A stretch of DNA of 64,000 nucleotides, from positions 28,465-92,464 of the forward strand of contig JAEXYZ010000096.1 of assembly GCA_023405135.1 (NCBI GenBank), written 5' to 3'. The notes beneath the pieces are model-generated. The model did not search any database and had not been told where the DNA came from. It saw only the letters and a list, made by a program, of their open reading frames with translations. Of the stretch, positions 25,700-35,137 are shown in pieces (position 1 is the first letter of the stretch; the number at the start of each line of letters is the position of its first letter). The position numbers and the translations under genes are program-made. Source of the stretch: Bacillota bacterium (GTDB lineage Bacteria > Bacillota > Bacilli > Bacillales_A > Planococcaceae).

Positions 25700-26380
25700 A
25701 TGGAACTATCTTATCATGGACATTCAATTGTCAAAATAAAGACAAATGGTACAAATATTATTATTGATCCGTTTATTCGAGGAAACAGTATTACAGATTT
25801 AAAAGTAGAAAAAGAAACCCCAGACGTTATCCTATTAACTCATGGACATAATGACCACGTAGGAGACACTGTGGAATTAGCGAAAGCCAATAACGCATTA
25901 GTAGTAGCACCTAACGAACTTGCGAACTATTTAGCTTGGCAAGGTGTAAATGCTCATCCAATGCACATCGGTGGTTCATACCAATTCGATTTTGGAAAAG
26001 TGAAATATACTCAAGCATTCCATGGATCTTCCTATGTCACAGAAAACAATGAAATTATTTATACAGGAATGCCAGGTGGAATTTTATTCTACGCTGAAGG
26101 GTTAACAATTTATCACGCAGGAGATACAGCACTTTTCGGTGATATGAAGCTCATTGGTGATAGAAATAATATAGATATCGCATTTTTACCAATAGGAGAT
26201 AACTTTACGATGGGACCTGAAGATGCAGCCTATGCAGTATCCTTATTAAAACCAAAAACAGTTATACCTATTCATTACAATACATTTCCACTTATTAAAC
26301 AGGATCCAACAATATTTGCTAATTTAGTAAAGGATAGCAAAGTTCAAATACTAGAAGCTGGTGGAAAAGTAACTTTATAA
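25700..26380 (+). CDS. ytkL: UPF0173 metal-dependent hydrolase YtkL
   Basis: This 226-residue member of the metallo-beta-lactamase superfamily carries the metal motif LLTHGHNDHVGD (His48, His50, Asp52, His53), a further His in TQAFHGSS, Asp in YHAGDTALFG and His in IPIHYNTFP. The fold is the compact UlaG-like type. The biological substrate is unknown. The neighbours match B. subtilis, where ytkL lies next to ytoI. Start ATG behind AAGGAGG. Confidence 0.9.
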   Translation: MELSYHGHSIVKIKTNGTNIIIDPFIRGNSITDLKVEKETPDVILLTHGHNDHVGDTVELAKANNALVVAPNELANYLAWQGVNAHPMHIGGSYQFDFGKVKYTQAFHGSSYVTENNEIIYTGMPGGILFYAEGLTIYHAGDTALFGDMKLIGDRNNIDIAFLPIGDNFTMGPEDAAYAVSLLKPKTVIPIHYNTFPLIKQDPTIFANLVKDSKVQILEAGGKVTL

Positions 26381-26429
26381 TTATAGGGAATTGTTTGTAA
26401 ATATAAAATAAGTCAACTTTGCAAACTGG

Positions 26430-26466
26430 AAGGAGTTGCCCAAAAGTTGTTTTGGACAACTCCTTT
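26430..26466 (+). terminator. Terminator of ytkL
   Basis: AAGGAGTTG-CCCAAAA pairs with TTTTGGA-CAACTCCTT (one mismatch), followed by TTCTC. Confidence 0.75.
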
Positions 26467-26595
26467 TCTCTCCCTTATTCATAAAAATGTAAAATTTTGA
26501 ATTATAATAGAATATTAAAGATTCCTTTTATCAATACATAATTGAAATATGTTACACTAATGGCAAGGAAGATAGATGAGAAATAGGTGATTACC

Positions 26596-27903
26596 GTGTC
26601 AACAAAACATGAGAAAATTTTACAATATATTGAATCGTTGCCAGTGGGCGATAAAATATCAGTACGTCAAATTGCTAAAGAAATGCAAGTAAGTGAAGGT
26701 ACTGCATATCGTGCGATTAAAGAAGCTGAAAATCGTCGTTTAGTAAGCTCCATAGAACGTGTTGGAACTATTCGAATTGAAAAAAAGAAAAAAGAAAATA
26801 TTGAACGCTTAACTTTTGCTGAAATCGTAAATATTGTGGACGGACAAGTTTTAGGTGGTAAATCCGGTTTACACAAAACATTAAATAAGTTCGTTATCGG
26901 TGCAATGCAGCTAGAAGATATGATGCGTTACACTGATGCAGGGAACCTTCTAATTGTAGGAAACCGTTTTAAAGCTCATGAAAATGCATTAAAAGAAGGA
27001 GCAGCTGTATTAGTTACAGGCGGTTTTGATACAACTGAAGAGAATAAACGACTAGCAGATGAATTAGAGCTTCCGATTATTTCATCAAGCTATGATACAT
27101 TTACAGTAGCTGCAATGATTAACCGAGCAATTTATGACCAATTAATCAAAAAAGATATTTTATTAATTGAGGATATTTATGTTCCGATAGAGGACACTGC
27201 AGCATTAAAAAATACTGAAACGATTGCAGACTTTCATAAATTGAATTTGCAAACTTCCCATGGTGCTTTCCCAGTTGTAACAGCTTCCAATAAATTAGTT
27301 GGGATGATTACAGTAAAGGATGTTATTGGTAAAGAAGAAACAGAAACAATTGATAAAGTTATGACGAAGAACCCAATTTCTGGATCAATGAAAACGAGTG
27401 TTGCTTCTGCTGGACACCGCATGATTTGGGAAGGGATTGATTTACTACCTATCGTTAATGATGATGGTATTTTGCAAGGTGTTATTAGTCGTCAAGATGT
27501 ATTAAAAGCGTTACAACATGCCCAAAGACAGCCTCAGCATGGTGAAACAATTGATGATTTAGTGAAAAGTGAAATGAAAGTGTTAGGCGAAGAGGATGTA
27601 GTAGTTGAATTTACTGTTACGCCGCAAATGACAAACCAATATGGTGCCATTTCTTACGGTGCTTTTACAACTCTACTTTCTGAAGTTGGTTCATTTGCTT
27701 TAAAAAGAAGAAAACGTGGAGATGCCGTTGCAGAAAATATGACAATCTACTACTTAAAACCAATCCAAATGGAAAGTGTATTAACTGTAATTCCACATAT
27801 TTTAGATATGAGTCGTAAATTTGTAAAAATGGATTTCGACATCTATAATGAGACAACGCTAGTTGGTAAGGCAATGATGATGTTCCAATTATTAGAACGC
27901 TAA
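26596..27903 (+). CDS. ytoI: YtoI: HTH-DRTGG-CBS-hotdog multidomain regulator
   Basis: The 435-residue cytosolic protein has four parts: an N-terminal winged helix (KISVRQIAKEMQVSEGTAYRAIKEAENRRL, about 20-50), a DRTGG domain (about 75-185), a pair of CBS domains (about 195-310) that usually bind adenine nucleotides, and a C-terminal hotdog domain (YGAISYGAFTTLLSEVGSFAL) like that of acyl-CoA thioesterases. The arrangement suggests a ligand-responsive DNA-binding protein, but no target is known. The start is GTG 26596, giving MSTKHEKILQYIESLPVG, placed five bases after AGGTGA; an upstream GTG at 26587 overlaps this site. Confidence 0.88.
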   Translation: MSTKHEKILQYIESLPVGDKISVRQIAKEMQVSEGTAYRAIKEAENRRLVSSIERVGTIRIEKKKKENIERLTFAEIVNIVDGQVLGGKSGLHKTLNKFVIGAMQLEDMMRYTDAGNLLIVGNRFKAHENALKEGAAVLVTGGFDTTEENKRLADELELPIISSSYDTFTVAAMINRAIYDQLIKKDILLIEDIYVPIEDTAALKNTETIADFHKLNLQTSHGAFPVVTASNKLVGMITVKDVIGKEETETIDKVMTKNPISGSMKTSVASAGHRMIWEGIDLLPIVNDDGILQGVISRQDVLKALQHAQRQPQHGETIDDLVKSEMKVLGEEDVVVEFTVTPQMTNQYGAISYGAFTTLLSEVGSFALKRRKRGDAVAENMTIYYLKPIQMESVLTVIPHILDMSRKFVKMDFDIYNETTLVGKAMMMFQLLER

Positions 27904-27912
27904 CAATATAAA

Positions 27913-27939
27913 AAGGGTGATCCAAATTTTGGACACCCT
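27913..27939 (+). terminator. Terminator of ytoI
   Basis: AGGGTGATCCAAA pairs with TTTTGGACACCCT with one bulge. It lies between convergent genes and probably serves both. Confidence 0.6.
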
Positions 27940-27953
27940 CATTATTTGAGCCA

Positions 27954-28259
27954 TTATTTATTAAGCTCATATTCTTCTTGAACAAATCGTCCTTCATGAC
28001 GAGCACGTTTAAAGTTAGAGTAAGCTTGCATAAATCCTACAACAACAAAAACTGCTGCAATTGCATAGCCCACTAAAGTTGGATACACTATACAAGTGTT
28101 TAAACCGAAAGCTATAATGAAGCAACCTAAGGCTATATTAGCTTTCGCTTTATACCATTTTTTACGAATCGGTAAAGTAGAACGAAATTGTTTCGTTTTA
28201 TAATAAAAATAAGCTGCAAATGATAGAACAATTAGTATGATAAAAATATAGTTTAGCAT
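27954..28259 (-). CDS. ytpI: YtpI family membrane protein
   Basis: The 101-residue protein has three predicted membrane segments (LNYIFIILIVLSFAAYFYY, ANIALGCFIIAFGLN, LVGYAIAAVFVVVGFMQAY) and a charged C-terminus. It matches the YtpI family by size and position between ytoI and nrnA. Function is unknown. ATG 28259 lies behind GGGAGG; a five-codon extension overlapping this site is rejected. Confidence 0.8.
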   Translation of the reverse strand: MLNYIFIILIVLSFAAYFYYKTKQFRSTLPIRKKWYKAKANIALGCFIIAFGLNTCIVYPTLVGYAIAAVFVVVGFMQAYSNFKRARHEGRFVQEEYELNK

Positions 28260-28365
28260 TTTTAAACCTCCCATTAAAACAACACGATGAACTTATTGTA
28301 ACGAGTTTTTTCAAAAAATGCTAACCCATAACATAAAAAATAGAGATTATAGGGGGAAATTCGTT

Positions 28366-29310
28366 TTGAAACGACAAATCATCGACAAAATTGAGCAATA
28401 TAATACTATTATTATTCATCGTCACGTACGACCAGATCCAGACGCATATGGCTCACAAATTGGACTAAAGGAATTATTACAAACAAACTATCCAAATAAG
28501 ACGATTTATGCAATCGGTTCTCATGATCATACGTTAGATTTTCTAGCAATTCCTGATGAAATAGAAGATGAAGTTTTTCAAAATGCGCTAGTTATTGTTA
28601 CTGATACAGCCAATACAGATAGAATTGACGATTCGCGATATCCAACAGGTGATTTTCTAATCAAAATTGACCATCATCCAAATGATGATGCTTACGGTGA
28701 CTTGCTTTGGGTTGATACAAATGCAAGCTCTTGTAGTGAAATGATCTATGAATTGTATTTAGAAGGGCTTGAATATAAAAATTGGAAATTATCTACTGCT
28801 TCAGCGAGATTACTATTTGCAGGTATTGTTGGGGATACAGGAAGATTTTTATATCCAAGTGCAACGGTTAAAACCTTTGAAATCGCTGGTCAATTGATCC
28901 GCCACGACTTTGATCGCAATGAAGTATTTAATGGACTTTATGAAAAAGATCCAAATTTATTACAGCTACAAGGTTATATGTATCAAAATTTTGAAATGGA
29001 TGAAAATGGAGCAGCGTACATAAAATTATCGAAGGAAATATTGCAGAAATTTCAAGTAACACCTTCTGATACTTCTTTATTAGTTGGTTCATTAAGTAAC
29101 ATTAAAGGTGTAAAAGCATGGGGAATATTTGTTGAAGAAACAGATCAAATTCGTGTTCGATTACGCTCTAAAGGCCCAATAATTAATGAGTTAGCAAAAA
29201 AATATCATGGTGGTGGACATCCACTTGCTTCAGGTGCAACGGCCTATTCTTGGGAAGAAGTAGACCGTGTGATTGCAGATATAAAAGAAACTTGCCGAAA
29301 TTTTAAATAA
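28366..29310 (+). CDS. nrnA: Oligoribonuclease NrnA, pAp phosphatase (DHH/DHHA1)
   Basis: NrnA degrades very short RNAs from the 5' end and dephosphorylates 3'-phosphoadenosine-5'-phosphate, completing RNA decay and sulfate recycling. The 314-residue chain starts MKRQIIDKIEQYNTIIIHRH and carries RPDPDAYGSQ (Asp24, Asp26), DTANTDRIDD, the DHH motif in IDHHPND (102-104) and the DHHA1 motif GGGHPLASGA near the end. The start is TTG 28366, behind AGGGGGA; the 16-codon frame extension upstream is not conserved. dnaE follows after 18 bases. The genes ytrH and ytrI that separate nrnA from dnaE in B. subtilis are missing. Confidence 0.94.
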   Translation: MKRQIIDKIEQYNTIIIHRHVRPDPDAYGSQIGLKELLQTNYPNKTIYAIGSHDHTLDFLAIPDEIEDEVFQNALVIVTDTANTDRIDDSRYPTGDFLIKIDHHPNDDAYGDLLWVDTNASSCSEMIYELYLEGLEYKNWKLSTASARLLFAGIVGDTGRFLYPSATVKTFEIAGQLIRHDFDRNEVFNGLYEKDPNLLQLQGYMYQNFEMDENGAAYIKLSKEILQKFQVTPSDTSLLVGSLSNIKGVKAWGIFVEETDQIRVRLRSKGPIINELAKKYHGGGHPLASGATAYSWEEVDRVIADIKETCRNFK

Positions 29311-29328
29311 TATAGGAGGGATGAAGTT

Positions 29329-32300
29329 TTGACAGTCACATATCCACAAATACGAACAAGTGCAGATTTATTAAAAAGTACAATTCGTATTGAAGAGCTC
29401 ATCCCTTTTTTAAAAAATCAAAAGGCAGAAGCATGTGCAATGGTAAATACGAAATTGTACGGGCTTTTGCCTTTTTGGCGTGCAATGAAAGAAGTTGGGG
29501 TTCATCCTGTCATTGGGTTGTCTGTACGTGTTCAATTCAATGACGATTTTTCATTACCGCTTATTCTATATGCTAAAACGAATGAAGGTTATAAAAATCT
29601 ATTAAAAATTAGCAGCAGTATTTCGATACGACAAGATGAAATGATTCCTTGGCGTTGGTTAGTCGCATATTCAAATGGATGTGTCGCAGTACTCCCTGTT
29701 TTAGAGGAAGATGCAAGCTGGCTACAAAATACTAATTTGGCATATGTTCAACAGGCATATCAATTATTCAAAACGAGCCTATATTTCGGAATTTCAAGAA
29801 GCGGAGGAATTATTTCTCCTTTTGAAGAACATGCAATCCGTTTAAGTATGCAATTTCAAATAAAATGTTTAGCTATTCATGAATGTTTGTTTATGTCAGA
29901 GGAAGATCATTTTGCATTTGAAGTAGCGAAGGCGATTGATTCTGGGGTTAAACTTAGTGAATCGATACAAATGGAACATGTAAATCAATATATCCCTACA
30001 GCATCTCAATGGCATCAATGGTATGTGGATCAACCCCAATGGCTTGAAGAGAGCAGAAAACTTTTACTTAGCTGTCGTGTTGAACTAACTAATAACGTGC
30101 ACTACATGCCAAAGTATCCTTTAAAGGAAGGGCAAACTGCTGAAAGAGTCTTAACAGAAGTATCAATACAAGGTTTGAAAACACGTTTACAAACTGATTC
30201 ACCACATGAAGTGTATATGAAAAGGTTACATTATGAATTAGAAATTATTATTTCGATGGGCTATGCAGATTATTTTTTAATTGTTGCAGATTTTATGAAT
30301 TTTGCACGAAAATCTTCTATTTTAACAGGCCCAGGACGTGGTTCTTCAGCGAGTTCACTTGTTGCGTATTGCCTTCAAATTACACAAGTTGACCCAATAA
30401 AATATGGGTTGTTATTTGAACGATTTTTAAATCCAGAACGGGTAACGCTGCCTGATATCGATATTGATTTTGTTGATACAAAGCGACAAGAGGTTATTCA
30501 ATATGTTGCACAAAAATATGGAAAACAATATGTAGCGCAAATTATTACATTTGGTACTCTTTCTGCAAAAGCGGTAGCAAGAGATGTTGCAAGGATGTTC
30601 AACTTTGAAAATGAAACGCTTTCTATGATTTCTAAACTTATTCCTAATAGACTAGGGATTACATTAGAGGAAGCTTATAAAACCTCAGAGCCACTTAGAA
30701 ATTGGATAGAAGCTGAACAAATACGTAAGCGTTGGTTTGATACTGCTAGAAAGCTGGAAGGGTTACCGCGCAATACATCAACACATGCAGCTGGAGTTGT
30801 TTTGAGTCCGATTCCACTAGTAGAAGTTGTTCCAATTGAGGAAGGTCACGATGGCATTTATTTAACACAATGGCCGATGCAAGAGGTTGAACAAATTGGA
30901 TTATTAAAAATGGATTTTTTAGGTCTTCGTAATTTAACGATTTTAGAAAATATCCGACAATCGATCTTTTACACCCATCGAAAAACGGTAGATTTTAACG
31001 AAATACCATTAGATGATGCAAAAACATTTCACCTTTTACAAAGAGGCGATACAGCAGGAATTTTCCAACTTGAATCTGATGGAATGAAAAATGCTTTGGA
31101 GGAGATTAAGCCGACAGAATTTCTAGATATCGTTGCTGTAAATGCCCTCTATCGCCCAGGTCCAATGGAATTTATTCCAGTGTATGCAAGACGTAAAGCA
31201 GGACAAGAACCAGTTGTTATGCCACATCCTATTCTAGAGCCTATTTTAAAAGAAACCTATGGCGTTATTGTGTACCAAGAACAAATTATGCAAATTGCTC
31301 ACGTGTTCGCGGGATTTACGATTGGTGAAGCAGATTTACTTCGAAGAGCTGTTAGTAAAAAGAAAAGGGAAGTTCTAGAACAACAACAATCATTTTTTGT
31401 AAAAGGTGCTGTTTCAAAGGGCTTCCCAGCGCATGTTGCAAAAGAGATTTATGAATTAATCGTACGTTTTGCAGATTACGGCTTTCCAAAAAGTCATGCT
31501 GTAGCGTATAGTTTAATTTCATACCAAATGGCGTATTTAAAGGCAAATTATCCTGCCAACTTTTATGCAGCATTAATGACAAGTGCGATAGGAAATCAAG
31601 ATAAATTGTTCAACTTAATAGTTGAGGCAAGAAATAAAGGCATCGAAATTTTAAGACCTTCCATTCAAAAAAGTATGCGTGTCTTTACAGTAGAAAATGG
31701 AAAAATTAGATTTAGCCTTTCCGCTATAAAAGGATTGCCGCAACCTTTTTTACAAAAACTAATGGAAATTCGAAAAATGAGAGACCAAACCTTTGAAGAT
31801 ATTTTTGATTTAGCAGTAAATTTAAGTGGAATTTATTTTAATCGAAAAGTTGCGGAGCCGTTGGTTAAATCGGGTGCTCTTGATGATTTTGGAAAAGACC
31901 GGGCAACATTACTTGCTACGATTGAAGCAGCTGAAAAACATGTAGCACTTGTAAGACCGAATGAAGAAAATGATTTATTCTCCTCTGAAGGTTTCTTATT
32001 TGGAAAGCCAAAATATATAGAAACTGAAGCGATTCCAGAAAAAGTCAAGCTTCAATTTGAAAAAGAGGTATTAGGATTTTATTTATCCGAGCATCCTGTA
32101 GCTCTTGAACGTTCGAAGTGGGAAAATATTAATTGTACGGGACAAACAATCAAACAAGCACGGCCGAATTCTTTTGTTAGATTTGTTGGAATGGTTGAAA
32201 CGATACGTCAAATTAGAACGAAAAAAGGAGAATTAATGGCTTTTGTGCAATTACAGGATGAATTTGGTTCTGTTTCTGCAACATTATTCCCACAACAATA

Positions 32301-32415
32301 CAATGATATAATCGGTTGGATAAAAGAAGATCAAATTGTTTATGTTGAAGGTGTTTTTGAACTTAGAAATAATAATCCTCAAATTAAAGTGAAAATAATG
32401 AAAAACAGTCATTGA
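29329..32415 (+). CDS. dnaE: DNA polymerase III subunit alpha, DnaE type
   Basis: In Bacilli DnaE extends RNA primers before handing over to PolC. The 1028-residue protein has a PHP-like N-terminal region (1-200), the C-family polymerase core (about 230-800) with GPGRGSSASSLVAYCL and the catalytic aspartates in LPDIDIDFVDTKRQ, a helix-hairpin-helix part and a C-terminal OB fold (NSFVRFVGMVETIRQIRTKKGE). The PHP metal motif is lost: the usual HxH-like start reads YPQIRTSADLL and the TDD..-YG block reads MVNTKLYG. TTG 29329 follows AGGAGGGA; the nearby ATG 29321 hits a stop at once. Slightly shorter than the 1115 residues of B. subtilis. Confidence 0.95.
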   Translation: MTVTYPQIRTSADLLKSTIRIEELIPFLKNQKAEACAMVNTKLYGLLPFWRAMKEVGVHPVIGLSVRVQFNDDFSLPLILYAKTNEGYKNLLKISSSISIRQDEMIPWRWLVAYSNGCVAVLPVLEEDASWLQNTNLAYVQQAYQLFKTSLYFGISRSGGIISPFEEHAIRLSMQFQIKCLAIHECLFMSEEDHFAFEVAKAIDSGVKLSESIQMEHVNQYIPTASQWHQWYVDQPQWLEESRKLLLSCRVELTNNVHYMPKYPLKEGQTAERVLTEVSIQGLKTRLQTDSPHEVYMKRLHYELEIIISMGYADYFLIVADFMNFARKSSILTGPGRGSSASSLVAYCLQITQVDPIKYGLLFERFLNPERVTLPDIDIDFVDTKRQEVIQYVAQKYGKQYVAQIITFGTLSAKAVARDVARMFNFENETLSMISKLIPNRLGITLEEAYKTSEPLRNWIEAEQIRKRWFDTARKLEGLPRNTSTHAAGVVLSPIPLVEVVPIEEGHDGIYLTQWPMQEVEQIGLLKMDFLGLRNLTILENIRQSIFYTHRKTVDFNEIPLDDAKTFHLLQRGDTAGIFQLESDGMKNALEEIKPTEFLDIVAVNALYRPGPMEFIPVYARRKAGQEPVVMPHPILEPILKETYGVIVYQEQIMQIAHVFAGFTIGEADLLRRAVSKKKREVLEQQQSFFVKGAVSKGFPAHVAKEIYELIVRFADYGFPKSHAVAYSLISYQMAYLKANYPANFYAALMTSAIGNQDKLFNLIVEARNKGIEILRPSIQKSMRVFTVENGKIRFSLSAIKGLPQPFLQKLMEIRKMRDQTFEDIFDLAVNLSGIYFNRKVAEPLVKSGALDDFGKDRATLLATIEAAEKHVALVRPNEENDLFSSEGFLFGKPKYIETEAIPEKVKLQFEKEVLGFYLSEHPVALERSKWENINCTGQTIKQARPNSFVRFVGMVETIRQIRTKKGELMAFVQLQDEFGSVSATLFPQQYNDIIGWIKEDQIVYVEGVFELRNNNPQIKVKIMKNSH

Positions 32416-32439
32416 CGAGAAAACTTAAGAATGAATTAC

Positions 32440-32470
32440 AAAAAACTGTGCGAAAAAGCACAGTTTTTTC
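32440..32470 (+). terminator. Terminator of dnaE
   Basis: AAAAAACTGTGC and GCACAGTTTTTT pair perfectly around GAAAAA, followed by CTTTA. Confidence 0.9.
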
Positions 32471-32504
32471 TTTACAAAGAGTTTTCAGTTCTGTATGCTT
32501 AATT

Positions 32505-32525
32505 AAAAGTGGTCAGACCACTTTT
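32505..32525. promoter_or_regulatory. Perfect 21-bp palindrome, likely FadR/GntR operator
   Basis: AAAAGTGGTC-A-GACCACTTTT is a perfect dyad with the TGGTCNGACCA core typical of FadR-subfamily GntR regulators (compare PdhR and LldR sites). It lies 68 bases upstream of a gene for such a regulator, so autoregulation is likely. A terminator role is less likely, because the loop would be only three bases. Confidence 0.6.
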
Positions 32526-32592
32526 TTGTTACAATTGAATTCTGATGCAATAGGAATACATTTCGTTACTTACTATTGCTTGCGAGGTGCTT

Positions 32593-33240
32593 ATGGATAA
32601 AAAACAGGCGAACAAAAAAGTATTTTTAGAGATTGTTCAGCAATTGCGCGAGCTAATTAAATCTGAAGGAATACAGCCAGGTCAGAAGCTTCCATCCGAA
32701 CGAGTGCTATCTGAACGTTTAAATGTTGGACGTTCTTCTGTAAGAGAAGCTTTAAGAAGCCTAGAGTTATTGGGGCTAATTGAAACAAGACATGGTGGGG
32801 GAACTTTTTTAGCAGCAGTGCAATCGAATCAATTGGTCGAAATATTAGCATCTTTTATTTTACAGGAAAATAAGGCCATTGATGATGTCCATACGACAAG
32901 AAGAATGCATGAAAAAGAGGCAATCCGTATTATTTGCTCTGATCAATCATTACGAAAACTACCTGTTTGGGAAAGTTTGTTTATAAAACTTGAAGTAGAA
33001 AACGAGGTTGTTCGTAATGATATTTTAAAAGAGTTAATGATTGCTTCCGGAAATCGACTTGCATTAAAAATATGGCTTCAACTCGCAGCATATAGTACAA
33101 AACCATTAAAGCAACCAACGACAGTAGAAGAAAAATTGATGCTTCAAATGCTATTAAAATCATTGCAATTAGGCTATGAAAAAGAAGCGCTAGAAGCTTA
33201 CGAAGAGTGGATGAATTTTTTAAGAAATTCTGTTTTATAA
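32593..33240 (+). CDS. FadR-subfamily GntR transcriptional regulator
   Basis: This 215-residue regulator has a GntR winged helix (about 8-75: GQKLPSERVLSERLNVGRSSVREALRSLELLGLIETRHGGGTF, read in two blocks) and a C-terminal all-helical FCD effector domain (85-215). The FCD metal motif normally reading D-x2-FH is NDILKELMIASGNRL here, so the usual His is missing and metal binding is doubtful. It sits between dnaE and accD, 22 bases ahead of accD, so it is probably in the acetyl-CoA carboxylase operon; control of fatty-acid synthesis is a natural inference. ATG 32593 follows GCGAGGTG. A perfect palindrome lies upstream. Confidence 0.85.
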   Translation: MDKKQANKKVFLEIVQQLRELIKSEGIQPGQKLPSERVLSERLNVGRSSVREALRSLELLGLIETRHGGGTFLAAVQSNQLVEILASFILQENKAIDDVHTTRRMHEKEAIRIICSDQSLRKLPVWESLFIKLEVENEVVRNDILKELMIASGNRLALKIWLQLAAYSTKPLKQPTTVEEKLMLQMLLKSLQLGYEKEALEAYEEWMNFLRNSVL

Positions 33241-33262
33241 CTAATTTTAAGGAGGAAAAGCA

Positions 33263-34135
33263 ATGGCAATACGAAATTTATTATCACTAAATAAGAAAAA
33301 ACAAAAAGGCGTCATTGTGGATCGAAATAAAGAGAGCTCCTTTCCAGCAGATTTAATGACAAAATGTCCGGAATGTAAAAAAATCTATTTAACTAAAGAG
33401 CTAGAAAATAATTTAAAAGTATGCCCACATTGTGATTATCATAATAAAATGACAGCTTGGGAACGGGTTTCTATATTTATTGATGAAGGAACGTTCGAAT
33501 CTTTTGATAATAATCTACGTACTTCCAATCCATTAAAATTCCCATCATATTTAGAGAAAGTTGAAATAGATGCTCATAAAACGGGATTGAACGAGGCAGT
33601 TTTAACTGGAATTGGTAGTGTAAAAGGAGAACAAGTCGTAGTAGCAATCATGGATTCTCATTTCCGAATGGGATCAATGGGATCTGTTGTTGGGGAGAAA
33701 ATTACACGTGCTATTGAGAAAGCGACTGAGTACGGGTTGCCCTTCATTATTTTTACTGCGAGTGGTGGAGCGCGAATGCAGGAGGGGGTTATTTCCCTTA
33801 TGCAAATGGCAAAAACAAGTGTTGCTCTAAAACGTCATAGTGATCATGGCTTACTATTTATTTCGGTCATGACACATCCAACAACGGGTGGTGTTTCTGC
33901 AAGCTTTGCATCGTTAGGGGATTTAAATATTTCAGAACCACAGGCTTTAATCGGTTTTGCAGGACGACGTGTAATTGAGCAAACGGTACGTGAAAAACTG
34001 CCTGATGATTTCCAAACAGCTGAATTTCTACTTGCTCATGGCCAATTGGATGCAATTTTCCATAGAAAAGAAATGCGAGATAAAATTTCTACTCTAGTGA
34101 AAATGCATAGTAAGGGAGGAGTATCTCATGTCTAA
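33263..34135 (+). CDS. accD: Acetyl-CoA carboxylase carboxyltransferase subunit beta
   Basis: AccD and AccA form the carboxyltransferase that moves CO2 from carboxybiotin to acetyl-CoA, giving malonyl-CoA for fatty-acid synthesis. The 290-residue protein has an N-terminal zinc ribbon (Cys35, Cys38, Cys54, Cys57) and a crotonase-fold domain with FTASGGARMQEG and HPTTGGVSASFA, which bind the CoA thioester and biotin. Start ATG with AAGGAGG. The end overlaps accA by eight bases. No malic enzyme gene (ytsJ), which precedes accD in B. subtilis, is present. Confidence 0.97.
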   Translation: MAIRNLLSLNKKKQKGVIVDRNKESSFPADLMTKCPECKKIYLTKELENNLKVCPHCDYHNKMTAWERVSIFIDEGTFESFDNNLRTSNPLKFPSYLEKVEIDAHKTGLNEAVLTGIGSVKGEQVVVAIMDSHFRMGSMGSVVGEKITRAIEKATEYGLPFIIFTASGGARMQEGVISLMQMAKTSVALKRHSDHGLLFISVMTHPTTGGVSASFASLGDLNISEPQALIGFAGRRVIEQTVREKLPDDFQTAEFLLAHGQLDAIFHRKEMRDKISTLVKMHSKGGVSHV

Positions 34136-35093
34136 AACACTTGGCTTTGAAGAACCTGTAATAAAGCTACGAGAAAAAATCGATGAACTAAAAGAAATTG
34201 CAAAAACTGCAGATGTTGACATGACTGGTGAAATAGAAACACTAGAATCAAGACTAAAACAGCTTGAAACAAAAATTTATTCTAGTATGGAGCCATGGGA
34301 TCGTGTTCAAGTAGCTAGACATCCAATGCGTCCAACAACAATGGATTATATTCAAGAAATTTGTAGTGATTTTATTGAATTACATGGTGATCGATCATTC
34401 GGGGATGACGAAGCAATTGTAGGTGGTATCGCATTTTTTGAAGGACAACCAATTACGATCATTGGTCATCAAAGGGGAAAAACAACAAAGGAAAATATTC
34501 GCCGTAATTTTGGTATGCCACATCCAGAAGGCTATCGAAAAGCATTGCGTTTAATGAAGCAGGCTGAAAAATTTGGACGCCCGATTATTTGTTTTATTGA
34601 TACAAAGGGAGCATATCCTGGTAAAGCAGCTGAAGAGCGCGGACAAAGCGAAGCTATTGCAAAAAATCTTTTCGAGATGGCAGGACTAAAAGTACCTGTA
34701 ATTAGTATTGTAATTGGCGAAGGGGGAAGTGGCGGAGCGTTAGCACTAGGAGTTGCAAATAAAATATTTATGTTAGAAAACTCTACTTACTCTGTTATTT
34801 CTCCAGAAGGAGCTGCATCTATTTTATGGAAAGATGCGAGCCTAGCAAAGCAAGCTGCTGAAGCTATGAAAATTACAGCATATGATCTTAAAGAAATGGA
34901 TATTATTGATGGTATAGTGCCAGAAGTTTCTGGTGGGGCTCATCGTGACTTACAAACTCAAGCAAGCTCATTAAAAGACTGCGTTTCTAAAGCGCTAAAT
35001 GAATTGAATTCCTTGTCAGAAATGGAGTTAATTGAAAATCGCTATAATAAGTTTAGAAAGATAGGACAATTTATAGATTTAGAAGAAATGTAA
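34128..35093 (+). CDS. accA: Acetyl-CoA carboxylase carboxyltransferase subunit alpha
   Basis: The 321-residue alpha subunit has a helical N-terminal extension (1-80) and the crotonase-fold region with HGDRSFGDDEAIVGG, QRGKTTKENIRRNFG, FIDTKGAYPGKAAEERGQ and GEGGSGGALALG, the last forming the oxyanion pocket. It completes the carboxyltransferase heterotetramer with AccD. Translation is coupled to accD through an eight-base overlap with AAGGGAGGAG inside the accD end. Confidence 0.97.
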   Translation: MSKTLGFEEPVIKLREKIDELKEIAKTADVDMTGEIETLESRLKQLETKIYSSMEPWDRVQVARHPMRPTTMDYIQEICSDFIELHGDRSFGDDEAIVGGIAFFEGQPITIIGHQRGKTTKENIRRNFGMPHPEGYRKALRLMKQAEKFGRPIICFIDTKGAYPGKAAEERGQSEAIAKNLFEMAGLKVPVISIVIGEGGSGGALALGVANKIFMLENSTYSVISPEGAASILWKDASLAKQAAEAMKITAYDLKEMDIIDGIVPEVSGGAHRDLQTQASSLKDCVSKALNELNSLSEMELIENRYNKFRKIGQFIDLEEM

Positions 35094-35098
35094 ATTTA

Positions 35099-35137
35099 AA
35101 AATGACAAAAACCAAAAAGGGTTTTGTCGTTTTTTTC
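35099..35137 (+). terminator. Terminator of the accDA operon
   Basis: AATGACAAAAACC pairs with GGGTTTTGTCGTT, followed by TTTTTTC. Confidence 0.85.

Noticed and set aside
32505..32525. Palindrome as a Rho-independent terminator
   Set aside because: A dnaE terminator already lies at 32440-32470, and the stem would have only a three-base loop; the operator reading fits better.
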